From: Mariniblastus sp.
Lineage (GTDB): Bacteria > Planctomycetota > Planctomycetia > Pirellulales > Pirellulaceae
NCBI GenBank assembly: GCA_029251085.1
Contig: JAQXDZ010000061.1
Coordinates: forward strand, 46,210 to 110,209
Length of the DNA: 64,000 bases
Direction of reading: 5' to 3'
Shown: piece after piece, positions 17,314-26,491 of the stretch
How the letters are laid out: every line of letters starts with the position of its first letter
Position numbering within the stretch: the stretch's first letter is position 1
Made by a program: the position numbers and the translations under genes
The notes under the pieces: generated by a model
What the model saw: the letters and a program-made list of their open reading frames with translations, nothing else
Told to the model about the DNA's origin: nothing
The model's database searches: none

Positions 17314-18759
17314 TTAGCCAGCTACCAACGCCGCAACTTTTTCTTCGGGCATCTGGTAAGCTCTGGAACGGAATAAGAAATCAATCAGGTTCCCTTCATG
17401 CGGCTGCAACCAATTCAAACGATTCGTAGGAATCGGGCCAATGTTCAGACGGTCGATGTTTGTCGCATCGGTTAACTGATCAATCCAGTCCATGTCTTCG
17501 GTAATAGCGGTTCCAACCAACGTAGACCCGGCAGCCTTAATCATTTGATTCTGTGGACATTTCACAACGCTAACAAACGGGAACATGAATTCCTTGCTGG
17601 CGATTTCACACTGAGGACTATTCGCATGAGCAACAATTGGTCGAATGTACGAACAACGTTCCTGTTCAACCAAGCGATCTCCGTAAGGCTCGGTCGCGTC
17701 CCTCACCCCGTCTGCCTCCAAATCCTGTTGCACCATCGCAAGAATGGCCTTGCCAACTCCGTCTGTCGTGAACGCCGCGAGACCCGAATCAGGATGCTCC
17801 GGCGGCAGGGGCTCAATTGGACCTAAACGCTGCGCAATTGCATCGGCAATTTCTTCCGTATGACGAGACGCAAAAATCCCAGAACAGTTGATGCAACTCC
17901 GGCCGCCGTTCACGTAAACGGACTCTACCATCACGTCGAGATATTTTTCCCAGTCATCCACGCAGTCATCACCGAGGAATATTTTTGAGAATCCCGGGCC
18001 ATGAACCTGAACCTTAGGATTTCCAGCGTATTGATCAATCGTCTTTTGAGAACCAAAAATCATACTTCTGGAGCAGGACGTTAACAGTGCTCCACCAACG
18101 TCGTGTCCGCCGGGGTAAAGTGATATGACTTCCTTCGGTATGCCGGCTTTCTCGAACGCTGAAGCGACTCGGTAAGCCGTCCAAGGTTCCGACGATCCTG
18201 GCTTAAGAACCAACCCCATCTGAAGGGGCACGACGGGCAGCCACAATGTGTGAACACCCGGTGAGTTTGAAGGCAAAACAGCTCCCAGAACAGGGGTCTG
18301 CGCCTGCAAACTAACCACAACTCCTCGTGACTCCATCCCGTATCCGCGACTAAGAATATTAAGATCCAGACCGCGAGTCAGGCACTGCAAAATCTCCGTC
18401 ATGTTCCGCATCACGAAACAGTTCTTTTGCATGTTCGAACGGCACATGTGCTCTGGCAACCCAGTCGACGCAGACTGGTGAACGACAAACTCATCCGCTG
18501 TCTGAGTTCCCGAACCAAGCGGCAGTGTCTCGTTCTCAAACAGATCGGCAGCCTGCGCCACTTTGGCAATTAGATCTTCGATCGAAAATTGCTTCAGAAT
18601 TTTGCGAGCTTCACCGGCTTTCCGCATGTCGCGACTAACCAGACCACCGTTGGCCGAACTGACTCTCGCGATCGCTTCACCAGTATTAAAATGAACAACT
18701 TCGGTTGTTTCGAGGGACTCATAAGGTTTGCCCCAACGAATGGCGGGTATCTCAAGCAC
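17314..18759 (-). CDS. Aldehyde dehydrogenase/acyl reductase-like protein
   Basis: The protein has the ALDH-superfamily fold: VLPSNSPGVHTLWLPVVPL and VLKPGSSEPWTAYRVASAF form the cofactor and substrate sites, and NGGRSCINCSGIF holds the likely catalytic cysteine. It is 481 residues, the size of LuxC-type acyl reductases, and it lies directly after a LuxE-sized ligase. Its start is a GTG at 18759. A reductase acting on an activated acyl group is my inference; an ordinary NAD-dependent aldehyde dehydrogenase cannot be excluded. The two flanking genes fit a three-enzyme conversion. Confidence 0.75.
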   Translation of the reverse strand: MLEIPAIRWGKPYESLETTEVVHFNTGEAIARVSSANGGLVSRDMRKAGEARKILKQFSIEDLIAKVAQAADLFENETLPLGSGTQTADEFVVHQSASTGLPEHMCRSNMQKNCFVMRNMTEILQCLTRGLDLNILSRGYGMESRGVVVSLQAQTPVLGAVLPSNSPGVHTLWLPVVPLQMGLVLKPGSSEPWTAYRVASAFEKAGIPKEVISLYPGGHDVGGALLTSCSRSMIFGSQKTIDQYAGNPKVQVHGPGFSKIFLGDDCVDDWEKYLDVMVESVYVNGGRSCINCSGIFASRHTEEIADAIAQRLGPIEPLPPEHPDSGLAAFTTDGVGKAILAMVQQDLEADGVRDATEPYGDRLVEQERCSYIRPIVAHANSPQCEIASKEFMFPFVSVVKCPQNQMIKAAGSTLVGTAITEDMDWIDQLTDATNIDRLNIGPIPTNRLNWLQPHEGNLIDFLFRSRAYQMPEEKVAALVAG

Positions 18760-18887
18760 TTGTCAAAACTCCAATTGATTTACGAATCTAGCAATGGCGA
18801 CAAAGCTCAGAAGCAGAGATGCTCGATCCCCAGCAATCTTAACTGTCGCAAGAATAGTCTAACGCGAGCTAACCCACGTTGAATTAG

Positions 18888-20009
18888 TTAATAAACACCG
18901 ACCGTTGTCGCTGCAGCGATTTCATGAAACGGCCTTACACCGCTAACACCATCCCAAGGGAAGGTCTCAAACGGCATCTCCCGCTCCCCTTCGTCCCGCT
19001 CTAAAAACCCTGGAACGAAGAACTCAGCGGTCAACGTTGTCAACTTCACGCGTCCAGTTTCGCCGAACCCAACAACTGAGTTGTGATCGTCAAAACTTAC
19101 GACCTCGGTAACCGCCCGCGGTTGGGGGGCGTAGTAAGAAATTTTGTACTTCTCTTCGGCCGTCACTGGCTTGCTACACGCTAAACCCATCAACGTATTT
19201 CCATAGGTCGGTGTCATGTAGATTCCACTCTCCTCGGGCGGACCGCCGAACAATTCCTCCACACAATACCGTGTCCACTGTGGTGTGAACTCCGTTCCAC
19301 CAGAGAAGATCCCAGTGATCCCGGTTTCGGCAAGCGTCGTTCCTCGCTCCTCAAGACCAAGACAAAGTGACTCGATCAGTTTCGGCGTTCCGAACATGCA
19401 CTTGATGTTGTGGTTCGCCGTCAAAATGGTCACGGCTTGGTCGATACAATGTTTCTTGTATTCCTCCAAATGTTCCATCCACCCTTTTTTGATCAACTTG
19501 ACAACCCAACGAGGATCGAGATCGATGCAAAAGCTAATGCCGCCCCGAACCTGAGCCAAATGTTCTACCGCCAACCGGAGCCGGCGCGGGCCCGACGGGC
19601 CCAACATCAACCAGTTCCCGCCTTTGGGAAAATACTCATCAGGTAGTGTTTCGCTGAACACTTCGTAATCAATTCGGAAGTCGTCAACGACTACGCGGCT
19701 TTTAGGAACACCGGTCGTGCCGCCGGTCTCAAACACGTAAGTCGGTCGATCTGCATGGTCTTTCATCCGCCATCGTTCAACCGGACCTCCCCGCAGCCAA
19801 TCGTCTTCAAAAAGTGGGAACTTCTTGAGGTCGTCGTAGACTTTGACTTCGGTTAGCGGATCGAAGTTCAACTCTGATTTTTTAGAAAGCCAAAATGGAC
19901 ACCCAGTCGAATCGTGAAAGTGACGTTGGACTGTGTTGTAGGTGTGCTCGTCAAGCCGATCTTTGGCTTGTTTTACAGCTGTTTCAAGATCAATTTGGGT
20001 CGTTGACAT
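18888..20009 (-). CDS. Acyl-adenylate-forming ligase, LuxE/phenylacetate-CoA ligase-like
   Basis: The ANL-superfamily phosphate loop appears as FETGGTTGVPKSRVVVD near residue 95, and a second conserved region as GITGIFSGGTEFTPQW. The protein is 373 residues, shorter than CoA ligases (about 430) and close to LuxE acyl-protein synthetases. It likely activates a carboxylic acid as an acyl-adenylate. It is the first gene of a minus-strand cluster with the aldehyde-dehydrogenase-like and Fe-alcohol dehydrogenase genes. The acid is unknown; fatty and aromatic acids are both possible. Confidence 0.7.
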   Translation of the reverse strand: MSTTQIDLETAVKQAKDRLDEHTYNTVQRHFHDSTGCPFWLSKKSELNFDPLTEVKVYDDLKKFPLFEDDWLRGGPVERWRMKDHADRPTYVFETGGTTGVPKSRVVVDDFRIDYEVFSETLPDEYFPKGGNWLMLGPSGPRRLRLAVEHLAQVRGGISFCIDLDPRWVVKLIKKGWMEHLEEYKKHCIDQAVTILTANHNIKCMFGTPKLIESLCLGLEERGTTLAETGITGIFSGGTEFTPQWTRYCVEELFGGPPEESGIYMTPTYGNTLMGLACSKPVTAEEKYKISYYAPQPRAVTEVVSFDDHNSVVGFGETGRVKLTTLTAEFFVPGFLERDEGEREMPFETFPWDGVSGVRPFHEIAAATTVGVY

Positions 20010-20356
20010 GGTACTCGCGCAATCAGGTTAGTGCCAAAAAAGTGAATTTTGTGGAGTTACTATAACCGACGATCGACAAACGTCGTAACGCTCATTCGAC
20101 CATCGAAAATCGTTAAAACGCACAGTCTCCCCATCAGATACGCCGACTCAGTAAATTATCGGCGTAAAAACGGCTTTTGGAAACTATCCACTACCTCCAA
20201 GGGATCGGCTGAAACAGAGCAGATCTTCACGATCCCGAGCGAATCCAAATTACAACATCGCCCAGATTTGGATTTTCCGGCAAGATACACGGGGAATTCT
20301 ACCTATCCGCCCACGCACCTTCTCGCTAAATGAACGTCGATGTTCATCCGGCTTGC
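20010..20356. other. Intergenic region before the acyl-ligase cluster
   Basis: About 350 bases between the acyl-ligase gene start and the end of mcsB, both on the minus strand. It should hold the promoter of the ligase cluster. No terminator with a long stem, no RNA gene and no plausible coding ORF was seen; the track ORF at 20049..20333 has no recognisable features. Confidence 0.35.
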
Positions 20357-21433
20357 TTAATTATTGGACGCTTCAGCCCCGCCGTCCAGTTTGAGCTGGC
20401 TGTGAAGGTAATTGGCTCGTTCGACATTCCGCTCGTCTGTGTCCAGCTCCGAATGGCGAAGTTTTTGCAAATGAGCCGGTTGGGTTCTAATAAACAATTG
20501 GTTGACTTCGGGTATTTCCAAATCGCCAATCAGTCCAAGATTAATTCCCATGCGAACGCGGGATAGCAAAAACATAGTTTCCTCAGAGCTGATCTGCTGG
20601 GCATTTTGAAGCGTGCCGTACGCGCGACTCACTTGCTCAAACAAATCATTCTGTTTTTCATTAATCAAGAAATCTCTCGCCTTGCGTTCGTAATCAATCA
20701 CAACAGGGATGACATCGCCCACCTGATCAATCAAATCATTTTCAGATTTGCCGAGAGTAATCTGATTACTTACCTGGTAGAAATCTCCCATCGCCTGGGT
20801 GCCTTCGCCGTACAAACCACGTACGACAAGATTAATTTTTTGAAGACTCCGAAAGACCTTTTCAATTTGCTGCGTGATCACCAAAGCCGGGAGGTGCACC
20901 AGCACACTCACTCTCATCCCCGTTCCGACGTTGGTCGGACAGGCTGTCAGATAACCCAGTTTTGGATGGAAGGCGTACGTCAACTGACTTTCAATTCGGT
21001 CGTCCAAGTCGTTTATTTGATCCCACGCTCCAACCAAATCTAAGCCACTTTTCATGACCTGAATCCGCAGGTGGTCTTCTTCGTTGACCATCAGACTCAA
21101 TCGCTCCTGCTGATCGATTGCCACCGCACGAGCGCCGTCAGAGTTTGCGTGCTCCCGGCTAATTAGCTGACGTTCCACTAAAAATTGCCGGTCCAAAGTT
21201 TGCAGATCAGCGACGTCAATAAAAGTTAAGTCTTTCAACTCGGCTTTATTCGTTAATCGTTCTCGAACCGTCGATTCGATATTCGCGCGATCAATGTCAG
21301 TACACCGTCGTATGAAAGGGTAATCGGCGAGGTTACGAGCCAAGCGGATCCTACTACTCATGACAATGTCTGATTCAGGACCGCAGCCCTTCAACCATTC
21401 TCCGCACCGATTCGCCATGTCATCAAGAATCAT
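20357..21433 (-). CDS. mcsB: Protein arginine kinase McsB
   Basis: McsB phosphorylates arginines on proteins and marks them for ClpCP degradation. This 358-residue copy keeps the guanido-kinase features: GPESDIVMSSRIRLARN, the catalytic NEEDHLRIQ, LTACPTNVGTG with the essential cysteine, and the second catalytic loop VVRGLYGEGTQAMGDF. The C-terminal phosphoarginine pocket RDxxRA reads RNVERA here, a D-to-N change. It overlaps the upstream McsB-like gene by four bases (ATGA). I take this as the catalytically competent copy. Confidence 0.9.
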   Translation of the reverse strand: MILDDMANRCGEWLKGCGPESDIVMSSRIRLARNLADYPFIRRCTDIDRANIESTVRERLTNKAELKDLTFIDVADLQTLDRQFLVERQLISREHANSDGARAVAIDQQERLSLMVNEEDHLRIQVMKSGLDLVGAWDQINDLDDRIESQLTYAFHPKLGYLTACPTNVGTGMRVSVLVHLPALVITQQIEKVFRSLQKINLVVRGLYGEGTQAMGDFYQVSNQITLGKSENDLIDQVGDVIPVVIDYERKARDFLINEKQNDLFEQVSRAYGTLQNAQQISSEETMFLLSRVRMGINLGLIGDLEIPEVNQLFIRTQPAHLQKLRHSELDTDERNVERANYLHSQLKLDGGAEASNN

Positions 21434-22575
21434 TGCGAACCTCCCTCTTCCAGCGGTTCATCACGAGTCATCTCCGAATCAGTTGAATCTCGTCGCCACC
21501 CCCCTTTTTCAAGAGTTGCAATCCGATCTCTTAACTCGGAAGCTTCACGGTAATCCTCGCGAGCGATCGCAACGACGAGCTGATCGCGTAATTGAACCAA
21601 TGCGAACAGACGATTCACACGATCGGCATCCGCTTGTTCCAGCAACCCCATTCCAACGCCCATGCGTATTTTGGAAAGACACTGCATAATGTGCTCGTGG
21701 CTCTCACTGTCCTCATCCTCAAGATCGAGGCGACAGAGTTTTTCCAGCGAATCAGCAACGTCTCTCCGCAAACCTTCTCGATTTTGCTCAACCAAAAAAC
21801 GCCGGGCTTCCTGTTCGTACTTGATCAATCTGGGAACGATCGCCGTCACCTGCTCAATTAGTGAATCTTCATCCATTCCGAGTGTCGCCTGATTGCTCAC
21901 CCGAAAAAAATCACCAACTGCCGAATCGCCAAATTCACCTCGTGCGACCACATTGAGCCGCTGCAGGCTCCGCATTACCTTTTCGACCTGACCAGTCATG
22001 ACCAACGCGGGCAGATGCATCAACACGCTCACTCGCATCCCCGTCCCGACGTTCGCGGGACAAGCTGTCAGATACCCTAGCTGCTGACTGAATGCATACG
22101 TCAACTGACTTTCAACCCGATCGTCGATTGCACTTATTTGCCGCCATGCTGCCTGAAGATTCAGATCACTTCGGTTCACCGTAATTCGCAGATGATCTTC
22201 TTCGTTGATTGAATAACTTGCCAATTCCTCCCAAGGTAGCTCGCGGGAGACCGCAGGCACGTCGGACTCCGAGGAGACAATATCGCCTACTTCACTTGCC
22301 CCCGACACTCGCTCAGTCGTTTCCTGCAACGGAGAACTAACAAGCTGCAGATCCATCAAAAACTGCCGCTCAAGCGCATTGAGCTCAAAGGAATCCAATA
22401 ACGTCAGATCACTTAAAACCTGATCGTTCGCAATGCCCTTCAGAACGACGGACTCAATCTCCAATCGCTGATCATCAGAGCAAGTGCTAATGAATGGGAA
22501 ATCCGCAATATTTCTTGCAAGTCGGATTCGACTACTGATGACAATATCATTTGGTTCTATTGGAACGTCATTCAC
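21430..22575 (-). CDS. McsB-like guanido kinase paralogue with C-terminal UVR motif
   Basis: This 381-residue protein is an McsB homologue, with DIVISSRIRLARN, INEEDHLRITV and LTACPANVGTG. It differs at the second catalytic loop: ARGEFGDSAVGDF replaces RGLYGEGTQAMGDF, with two residues lost and the glutamate position changed. It also has a ~30-residue insert before NEEDH (about residues 85-115). Its C-terminus ends in LRDQLVVAIAREDYREASELRDRI, a UvrB/C (UVR) motif like that of McsA, in place of the RDxxRA pocket. It may be a weak or dead kinase with a regulatory role. It overlaps mcsA by eight bases. Confidence 0.85.
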   Translation of the reverse strand: MNDVPIEPNDIVISSRIRLARNIADFPFISTCSDDQRLEIESVVLKGIANDQVLSDLTLLDSFELNALERQFLMDLQLVSSPLQETTERVSGASEVGDIVSSESDVPAVSRELPWEELASYSINEEDHLRITVNRSDLNLQAAWRQISAIDDRVESQLTYAFSQQLGYLTACPANVGTGMRVSVLMHLPALVMTGQVEKVMRSLQRLNVVARGEFGDSAVGDFFRVSNQATLGMDEDSLIEQVTAIVPRLIKYEQEARRFLVEQNREGLRRDVADSLEKLCRLDLEDEDSESHEHIMQCLSKIRMGVGMGLLEQADADRVNRLFALVQLRDQLVVAIAREDYREASELRDRIATLEKGGWRRDSTDSEMTRDEPLEEGGSQ

Positions 22576-23083
22576 TGGCAGACCCTTCGCCTTCGATCTG
22601 ACGAATCTGATCGCGGATCTGAGACGCTTTCTCGTAATCCTCTTGCTCCACCACTTCCTTCATCTGGCGGCGCAAACGGATTAACTCGGTTTGAGATTCC
22701 GTATCCGTAATGCCTCGCTTGGGCTGTTTCCCAACATGCTGGTTATCACCATGCACATTAATCAACAGTGGTTCGAGATCTTCTCCAAAAAAGACATAGT
22801 CGTGCGGACATCCTAGACGCCCCCCCTGACGAAATTCATAAAATGAAATTCCGCAGATTGGACATTCTTTCGCATCTAACTCCCGTAAGTCATCCGCAGT
22901 CTGCTCAAGCGGTTTCAGCTGTTTCGACATTACGTCGGAGATAACTGGAGCATCGTCGGACGAATCACCTGTCTCAAGGTAGCCCTTGGCGCAATCGGGA
23001 CAAAGGTGCAACGCAAGCAAGTCATCACCGGTTAGATCCGTGATGTGAAACGTTGCCTGCTTTTGGCATTTTTGGCATTTCAT
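22568..23083 (-). CDS. mcsA: McsA, zinc-binding activator of McsB
   Basis: McsA activates McsB arginine kinase. The protein has CxxC pairs CQKCQK, LCPDCAK and ECPICG plus RLGCPHDY, which should bind zinc, and a C-terminal UVR motif LRRQMKEVVEQEDYEKASQI. I start at the ATG at 23083 (MKCQKCQKQATFHI), which matches the usual McsA N-terminus; the track start at 23119 adds twelve residues and cannot be excluded. It is the first gene of mcsA-mcsB'-mcsB, all overlapping. No ctsR or clpC is adjacent, so regulation may differ from the Bacillus operon. Confidence 0.85.
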   Translation of the reverse strand: MKCQKCQKQATFHITDLTGDDLLALHLCPDCAKGYLETGDSSDDAPVISDVMSKQLKPLEQTADDLRELDAKECPICGISFYEFRQGGRLGCPHDYVFFGEDLEPLLINVHGDNQHVGKQPKRGITDTESQTELIRLRRQMKEVVEQEDYEKASQIRDQIRQIEGEGSASE

Positions 23084-23464
23084 ATTTTTATTTGATCGGC
23101 CGCAATCCTCAGCCGACATTTCTAGTTTGGGTCTGCTTTATCGATCCATCGGTAAAAGCTGTCTCCAAATTTTATCCCTCCAACGAATAAGGTACAAGGT
23201 TTATTGGAAACGCTGGCATTCTCAATATTATTTTTCGAACTCCGAAATTTTAACAAAACGTTCTTCTGCTCAATATAACGCGGACATTGCCGGTGTTTGC
23301 TGCCACCGTTAAGCTATTTAGGTCGAACAATCGCTCTGAGTTCAGCGTTTCTCATTATTTTGCAGTTTCGAGACACAGACTGGATTTCGCAGATCTCTCG
23401 CGTCAGCAGGCCAACTCAACCTCACCAAGCCCGATCCTCAAGCAAGTTAAAAGCACCCGTCACA

Positions 23465-24964
23465 ATGGCATCTTTTCCCGACCAAAAAACATTTACAGAG
23501 ATGGCGGGCGATTACGACGCGATTCCCATTTCACGTCGCCTGCTCTCGGATTCACTCACGCCGGTGTCTGCCTTTCGAAGAATTGACAATGGCAGCACTG
23601 CCTGCCTTTTTGAGTCCGTGATCGGTGGCGAAAACGTCGGACGTTACAGTTTTCTCGCCATCGACCCGCAAGTTCAGGTTGCTTCGTTTGGCAAGCGAGT
23701 CACTCTTACCGAAGCCGGAAGCTCAAATTCCTACGAGTGCGAAAATCCACTCGAAGAAATTCGCCGACGAATTAACTTATACAAAGTCGCCCAGTTCCCC
23801 GACATGCCGCCCTTTACCGGCGGGGCTGTCGGCTATGCCGGATACGATGTCGTCCGCTACGTCGAAGACCTCCCCAATGCGCCGGCAGATGATCGCGACC
23901 TTCCCGACATGTCATTTGCGTTTTACGATCGCATGCTGGTATTTGACCATATCACCAAGACCATCACGGTCGTCGCTTTGGCCTGGACAAAAAAGCATGA
24001 AAATCTCGATGCAGCATTTGAGGATGCCAACCGCCGCATTGACGAGATACTCGACTGTCTGAACCGCCCTGAAACAGATCTCCTTTGTCTCGATGCCGAT
24101 CTGCCCACAGGAGAACCACCTGAATTTTCTTCAAATTTTACACAGGAACAATTTGAACAGGCTGTTCTTGATTGCATCGAATATATTCGCGCTGGTGATA
24201 TTTTCCAGGTCGTTCTCAGCCAAAGGCTTCAAATAGAAATCAATTGTGATCCCTTTGAAATTTACCGCAGCCTGCGGGTGATGAACCCGAGTCCGTTTAT
24301 GTTTTTCCTTCGCACCGACGAAACCACACTCGTCGGCAGTTCCCCCGAAATCATGTGCCGCGTTGTGGACAATGAAATGACGGTCCGCCCATTGGCAGGT
24401 ACGCGCAAACGAGGAAGCACCCCTCAGGAAGATCTGGAACTGGAACAAGAACTACTGGCCGATGAAAAAGAACTGGCTGAACACGTGATGCTGGTGGATT
24501 TGGGACGCAATGACGTTGGCCGCGTCGCGCAGTATGGGTCGATTGAAATCCCTGATCGAATGGTCGTGGAACGCTACAGTCACGTCATGCACATCTCGTC
24601 AACTGTGACTGGACAACTGCAAGAATCTGCCGACGCGTTCGATGCGTTAATGGCAAGTCTGCCCGCAGGAACCGTCTCCGGCGCACCCAAAGTGCGGGCG
24701 ATGGAAATCATTGACCAATTCGAACCCCATCGACGTGGGCCTTATGCCGGAGCGGTTGGCTACATCGACTACTCCGACAATATGGATACCTGCATTGCTC
24801 TGAGGACAATGGTCATTAAAGACAACGTCGCTTACGTTCAAGCCGGTGCAGGAATCGTTGCCGATTCCAACCCAACGAGCGAATACGAAGAGACATTAAA
24901 CAAAGCCCGCGGGCTGCTCCGGGCAATCCAAATGACACACGAAAGAGTTCAGACCTCTTCGTAA
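23465..24964 (+). CDS. trpE: Anthranilate synthase component I
   Basis: TrpE converts chorismate to anthranilate with ammonia from TrpG, the first step of tryptophan synthesis. The 499-residue protein shows GGAVGYAGYDVVRYVEDLP, RPLAGTRKRGSTPQEDLELE, LVDLGRNDVGRVAQYG and GAGIVADSNPTSEYEETLNK. The N-terminal feedback-site region reads CLFESVIGGENVGRYSF. I start at the ATG at 23465; the track ORF begins 56 codons earlier with unrelated sequence. No trpG or trpD follows; the next gene, 35 bp downstream, is an aldehyde dehydrogenase. Confidence 0.93.
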   Translation: MASFPDQKTFTEMAGDYDAIPISRRLLSDSLTPVSAFRRIDNGSTACLFESVIGGENVGRYSFLAIDPQVQVASFGKRVTLTEAGSSNSYECENPLEEIRRRINLYKVAQFPDMPPFTGGAVGYAGYDVVRYVEDLPNAPADDRDLPDMSFAFYDRMLVFDHITKTITVVALAWTKKHENLDAAFEDANRRIDEILDCLNRPETDLLCLDADLPTGEPPEFSSNFTQEQFEQAVLDCIEYIRAGDIFQVVLSQRLQIEINCDPFEIYRSLRVMNPSPFMFFLRTDETTLVGSSPEIMCRVVDNEMTVRPLAGTRKRGSTPQEDLELEQELLADEKELAEHVMLVDLGRNDVGRVAQYGSIEIPDRMVVERYSHVMHISSTVTGQLQESADAFDALMASLPAGTVSGAPKVRAMEIIDQFEPHRRGPYAGAVGYIDYSDNMDTCIALRTMVIKDNVAYVQAGAGIVADSNPTSEYEETLNKARGLLRAIQMTHERVQTSS

Positions 24965-24999
24965 ATCTCGCAATTCACACCGATTCAAGGGACCAAGGG

Positions 25000-26409
25000 A
25001 TGCAAACATTTTTTGATCGTTGCTGGCATTCAAGCGATGAAACATTTGACGTAACCAATCCATTCGACCAGCAAATCATTGACACCGTCCCGTCCTGCAC
25101 CGTGGAGGACATTGATCGCGCCGTCACTGGATTGACCGGTGGTGCAAAAACGATGCGGGCAACACCGGCATGGCGGCGGGCCGAAATCCTCGACAAAGCT
25201 GCAGTTTTATTGAAAGAGAACCGCAGTCGTCTGGCCGAGCAGCTATCGCGTGAGGAAGGAAAACCGCTGCGAGAATCCCTCGCTGAAGTCGACCGCTCCG
25301 CAACAACACTTCAACTTTCAGCCGACTTAGCAAAACAAATCCACGGCGAAGTGATACCTCTCGATGCCACGCGGGGTGGAGAGAATAAACTTGGATTTAC
25401 GATTCGAATTCCCTGCGGCATTGTCGCCGCAATCACTCCATTTAATTTCCCGCTTAACCTGGTTTGCCACAAAGTCGGTCCGGCCATCGCTGCGGGAAAT
25501 GCGGTGCTGATCAAACCCGCGAGCGAAACTCCGCTGTCAGCACTTAGCCTGACCGAGATCCTTTTGGAAGCAGGGCTCCCCGAAGATTCGATCGCCTGCC
25601 TAACGGGAAGCGGCTCGAAACTGGGAGAAGCGATTTGTCGAGATCAACGGATTCGAAAAATAAGTTTTACCGGTAGTCCCGAAGTCGGAAAAAAAATCTG
25701 CGCGTCAGCAGGACTGAAACGAATCACGATGGAACTCGGTTCCAACAGCCCAATCATCATTCTCCCTGACGCTGACATGAATAAAGCGATCAACTCCGTG
25801 GCCACCAACGGATTTGCGAACGCTGGACAAGTTTGTATTTCAACACAACGATTAATCACGCTTCCCGAGACACACGAAGAGATTGTCTTTCGCGTCGCCG
25901 AAGACATTAAAAAAATCACCGTTGGCGACCCACTCGCCAAAGGAACACGCATGGGACCCATGGTGCGAATCGAGGACGCAAAACGCGTTGAGCAATGGAT
26001 TGGCGAAGCTAAATCATCGGGCGCCAAGATCGTCTGTGGAGGCGAACGAGATTCAGCAATTTATACCCCCACGCTAATTGATCACGCCACCGCTGAGATG
26101 AAAGTCGTTCAGGAAGAACTGTTCGGGCCTGCGGTTTCTGTCATTGAAGCCGCCGATATTGACGAAGCAATTCGCATGGCGAATGATTCTCGTTTTGGAT
26201 TAAGCGCAGGAGTGTTCACCGAAAATATCAACCTTGCCATGCGTTTTGCCAACGAAATTGAATCAGGCAACATCCATATCAACTGGGGTTCGCAGTGGCG
26301 AGCTGACGGGATGCCCTACGGTGGCCTCAAAGAAAGTGGCCTCGGTAAAGAAGGTCCCCGATACGCGATCGAAGAAATGACAGAATCCAAAATGATTGTC
26401 ATCCATTGA
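25000..26409 (+). CDS. NAD(P)-dependent aldehyde dehydrogenase
   Basis: A 469-residue member of the ALDH superfamily. It has the cofactor region IVAAITPFNFPLNLVCHKVGPA, the catalytic glutamate in TMELGSNSP, and the catalytic cysteine in NAGQVCISTQRL. The lead sequence places it among broad-range, lactaldehyde- or glyceraldehyde-3-phosphate-type enzymes, so the substrate is uncertain. It lies 35 bp after trpE and probably shares its transcript, but no link between the two reactions is evident. Confidence 0.88.
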   Translation: MQTFFDRCWHSSDETFDVTNPFDQQIIDTVPSCTVEDIDRAVTGLTGGAKTMRATPAWRRAEILDKAAVLLKENRSRLAEQLSREEGKPLRESLAEVDRSATTLQLSADLAKQIHGEVIPLDATRGGENKLGFTIRIPCGIVAAITPFNFPLNLVCHKVGPAIAAGNAVLIKPASETPLSALSLTEILLEAGLPEDSIACLTGSGSKLGEAICRDQRIRKISFTGSPEVGKKICASAGLKRITMELGSNSPIIILPDADMNKAINSVATNGFANAGQVCISTQRLITLPETHEEIVFRVAEDIKKITVGDPLAKGTRMGPMVRIEDAKRVEQWIGEAKSSGAKIVCGGERDSAIYTPTLIDHATAEMKVVQEELFGPAVSVIEAADIDEAIRMANDSRFGLSAGVFTENINLAMRFANEIESGNIHINWGSQWRADGMPYGGLKESGLGKEGPRYAIEEMTESKMIVIH

Positions 26410-26491
26410 TCGGCACCGATCGCATATCGACGGCATGCACCCGCGGCGGTTAGACTAGTGCATCACCAAACATCCAAGGACTGAACTATCA

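Noticed and set aside
23297-23464. N-terminal extension of TrpE as a transit or leader peptide
   Set aside because: The 56 residues before the ATG at 23465 do not match the family, and the later start gives a normal length. A trp leader peptide with repeated Trp codons was not seen.
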